Positions 62,974 to 64,000 of a stretch of DNA of 64,000 bases are shown here, one piece after another (the first letter of the stretch is position 1; each line of letters begins with the position of its first letter). Below the pieces are notes generated by a model that was not told the DNA's origin, made no database searches, and saw nothing but the letters and a program-made list of their open reading frames with translations. The stretch lies in NCBI GenBank assembly GCA_965153355.1, contig OZ231126.1, forward strand, positions 57,536,001 through 57,600,000. The letters are read 5' to 3'. Made by a program: the position numbers and the translations under genes. Origin of the DNA: Flaccisagitta enflata. Its lineage: Eukaryota; Chaetognatha; Sagittoidea; Aphragmophora.

Positions 62974-63710
62974 TTTTATTCAAAGTATGTTATTTTTTAT
63001 TCAAGATATTTTTCTATGTTTTATAGTTACATATACATTTATTCTGTGATTCTACACTTCTAGAGTGTGGTTTCCTGGCAGTGATACATTCGGGTGTGTC
63101 AACATGCAAAACAATAATCCCTGAGAACATAACGCAAGGACATCATGGGGTTACTCATTTTAATACCTGCACTGTTTTTCTTTTTTCAAATTTCTGTCAC
63201 CTCCCCTTTTTTCAAAAACCCTGTTTTGCCCCTAATTTGCATAACTTTGTAATCATGTTATCAACTTTTCATCCTTTGCCTTGTTATAGTGGGTGTTCCA
63301 ATTACTTTTAAATGCTGCTATTCTCCTGAAAACTTTGCGGAAAAGTGTCTGGGTTAATCATATCAAATTCAATGAAACAGTAAATGGTCTTTTTTGGTTA
63401 GTCAATTTGTTTCTTGGCGAACGAGAGTGCAGACATTGCATTAGACTTTGATCACGAAAAAAACGATTGTCGATGGAATTTTGGAAAAAGGAAAACGGCG
63501 ATTGTTTTAAAATCAACAGCCCCCTCTTGAGTCAGCGTTATAGTCTCAAACTCAGTCATCACCCGTATTTGACACACCTGAGTGATACATCGATGGCCAT
63601 TGATGCCCTTTGGTGATTAGTTGAATTTTGGTTACTCAATACTCAGGTAACAATCACTTGCCCTTATCTATTTTGGGTACACTTTATTGTTTTGGGTAAG
63701 ACTGTCTGTC

Positions 63711-63776
<66 letters not shown>

Positions 63777-64000
63777 TTCTTCTCTCTTTATTTTTTTTAA
63801 GAGGAAGAAAGAAACAAAGAAGAAAAGAATGGAAGTAAGGAACATAGAAAGGAATAGAAGGAAGGAAAGACGGAATTGAAGGAAGGAAGGTAGGAAAGGA
63901 AGGAGGGAAAAAAAGAAAGAAGGAAAGAATGTGTTCTTATGTGGTGTGTGTAATTGTAAAACGGAGCACGCAACCGTTGGCCTGCTATTTTCCTTCTTAG
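62974..64000. other. Gene-free right flank
   Basis: No gene recognised. It has a long (CT)n run (63715-63772), GGAA-rich sequence to about 63930, and at the edge a copy of the 3' end of the 22684-23549 element (GTGTAATTGTAAAACGGAGC). The GCCCTTTGGTGATTAGTTGA block near 63610 also occurs near 8310. Confidence 0.5.
63715..63772. repeat. (CT)n microsatellite
   Basis: About 28 CT units. Confidence 0.97.

Overview
The window looks like nuclear DNA from an invertebrate-type animal. Its protein genes are split by GT-AG introns and encode animal/eukaryote housekeeping proteins: ribosomal proteins, a 26S proteasome ATPase, TCTP, an RNA polymerase I/III subunit and a SAGA-complex subunit. The rest is packed with simple repeats, foldback elements and other non-autonomous DNA transposons. 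I cannot name the species from the sequence.

Layout. (1) 1-12.3 kb: the 3' part of a multi-exon TPR-repeat gene on the minus strand, with microsatellite- and transposon-rich introns; its first exon was not found. (2) 12.3-24 kb: no convincing gene; nested repeats including a foldback of about 4 kb (16.5-20.8 kb). (3) 24-27.2 kb: an F-box protein gene (minus), two phase-compatible exons. (4) 27.2-31.8 kb: repeats, including a perfect 20-bp minisatellite inside a transposon-like unit. (5) 31.8-56 kb: ten genes, all on the minus strand, 42-507 bp apart. In transcription order (high to low coordinate) they are RPL7, RPL39, RPL30, PSMC1, TPT1, RPL23, RPL15, an unrecognised 68-aa protein, POLR1D and SUPT7L. 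Every listed exon joins in phase, and the translated lengths match the known families closely for the ribosomal proteins, PSMC1 and TPT1. (6) 56-64 kb: no gene seen; two equal-length hAT-type elements with 8-bp target-site duplications, a third hAT-type element, and two large (GTCY)-type elements.

The cluster brings together ribosome, proteasome, Pol I/III and chromatin functions on one strand with short gaps. This is the arrangement expected of an operon or co-expression block in an animal with trans-splicing, but the sequence alone cannot prove that. A repeat in intron 1 of both RPL7 and RPL30 carries a 12-13 nt antisense match to 18S rRNA and looks like a box C/D snoRNA (U25/SNORD25-like).

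The most unusual non-coding signal is a family of about 20 short elements. Each starts with a hairpin after a T-run, carries a (GTCC/GTCG/GTCT)n tract, and ends in GGCCTTGTT. The terminal words differ between copies but match each other within each copy. The structure fits non-autonomous Helentron-type elements (HINE/DINE-1-like). A second family is a hairpin module whose stem sequence changes in a compensating way between copies.
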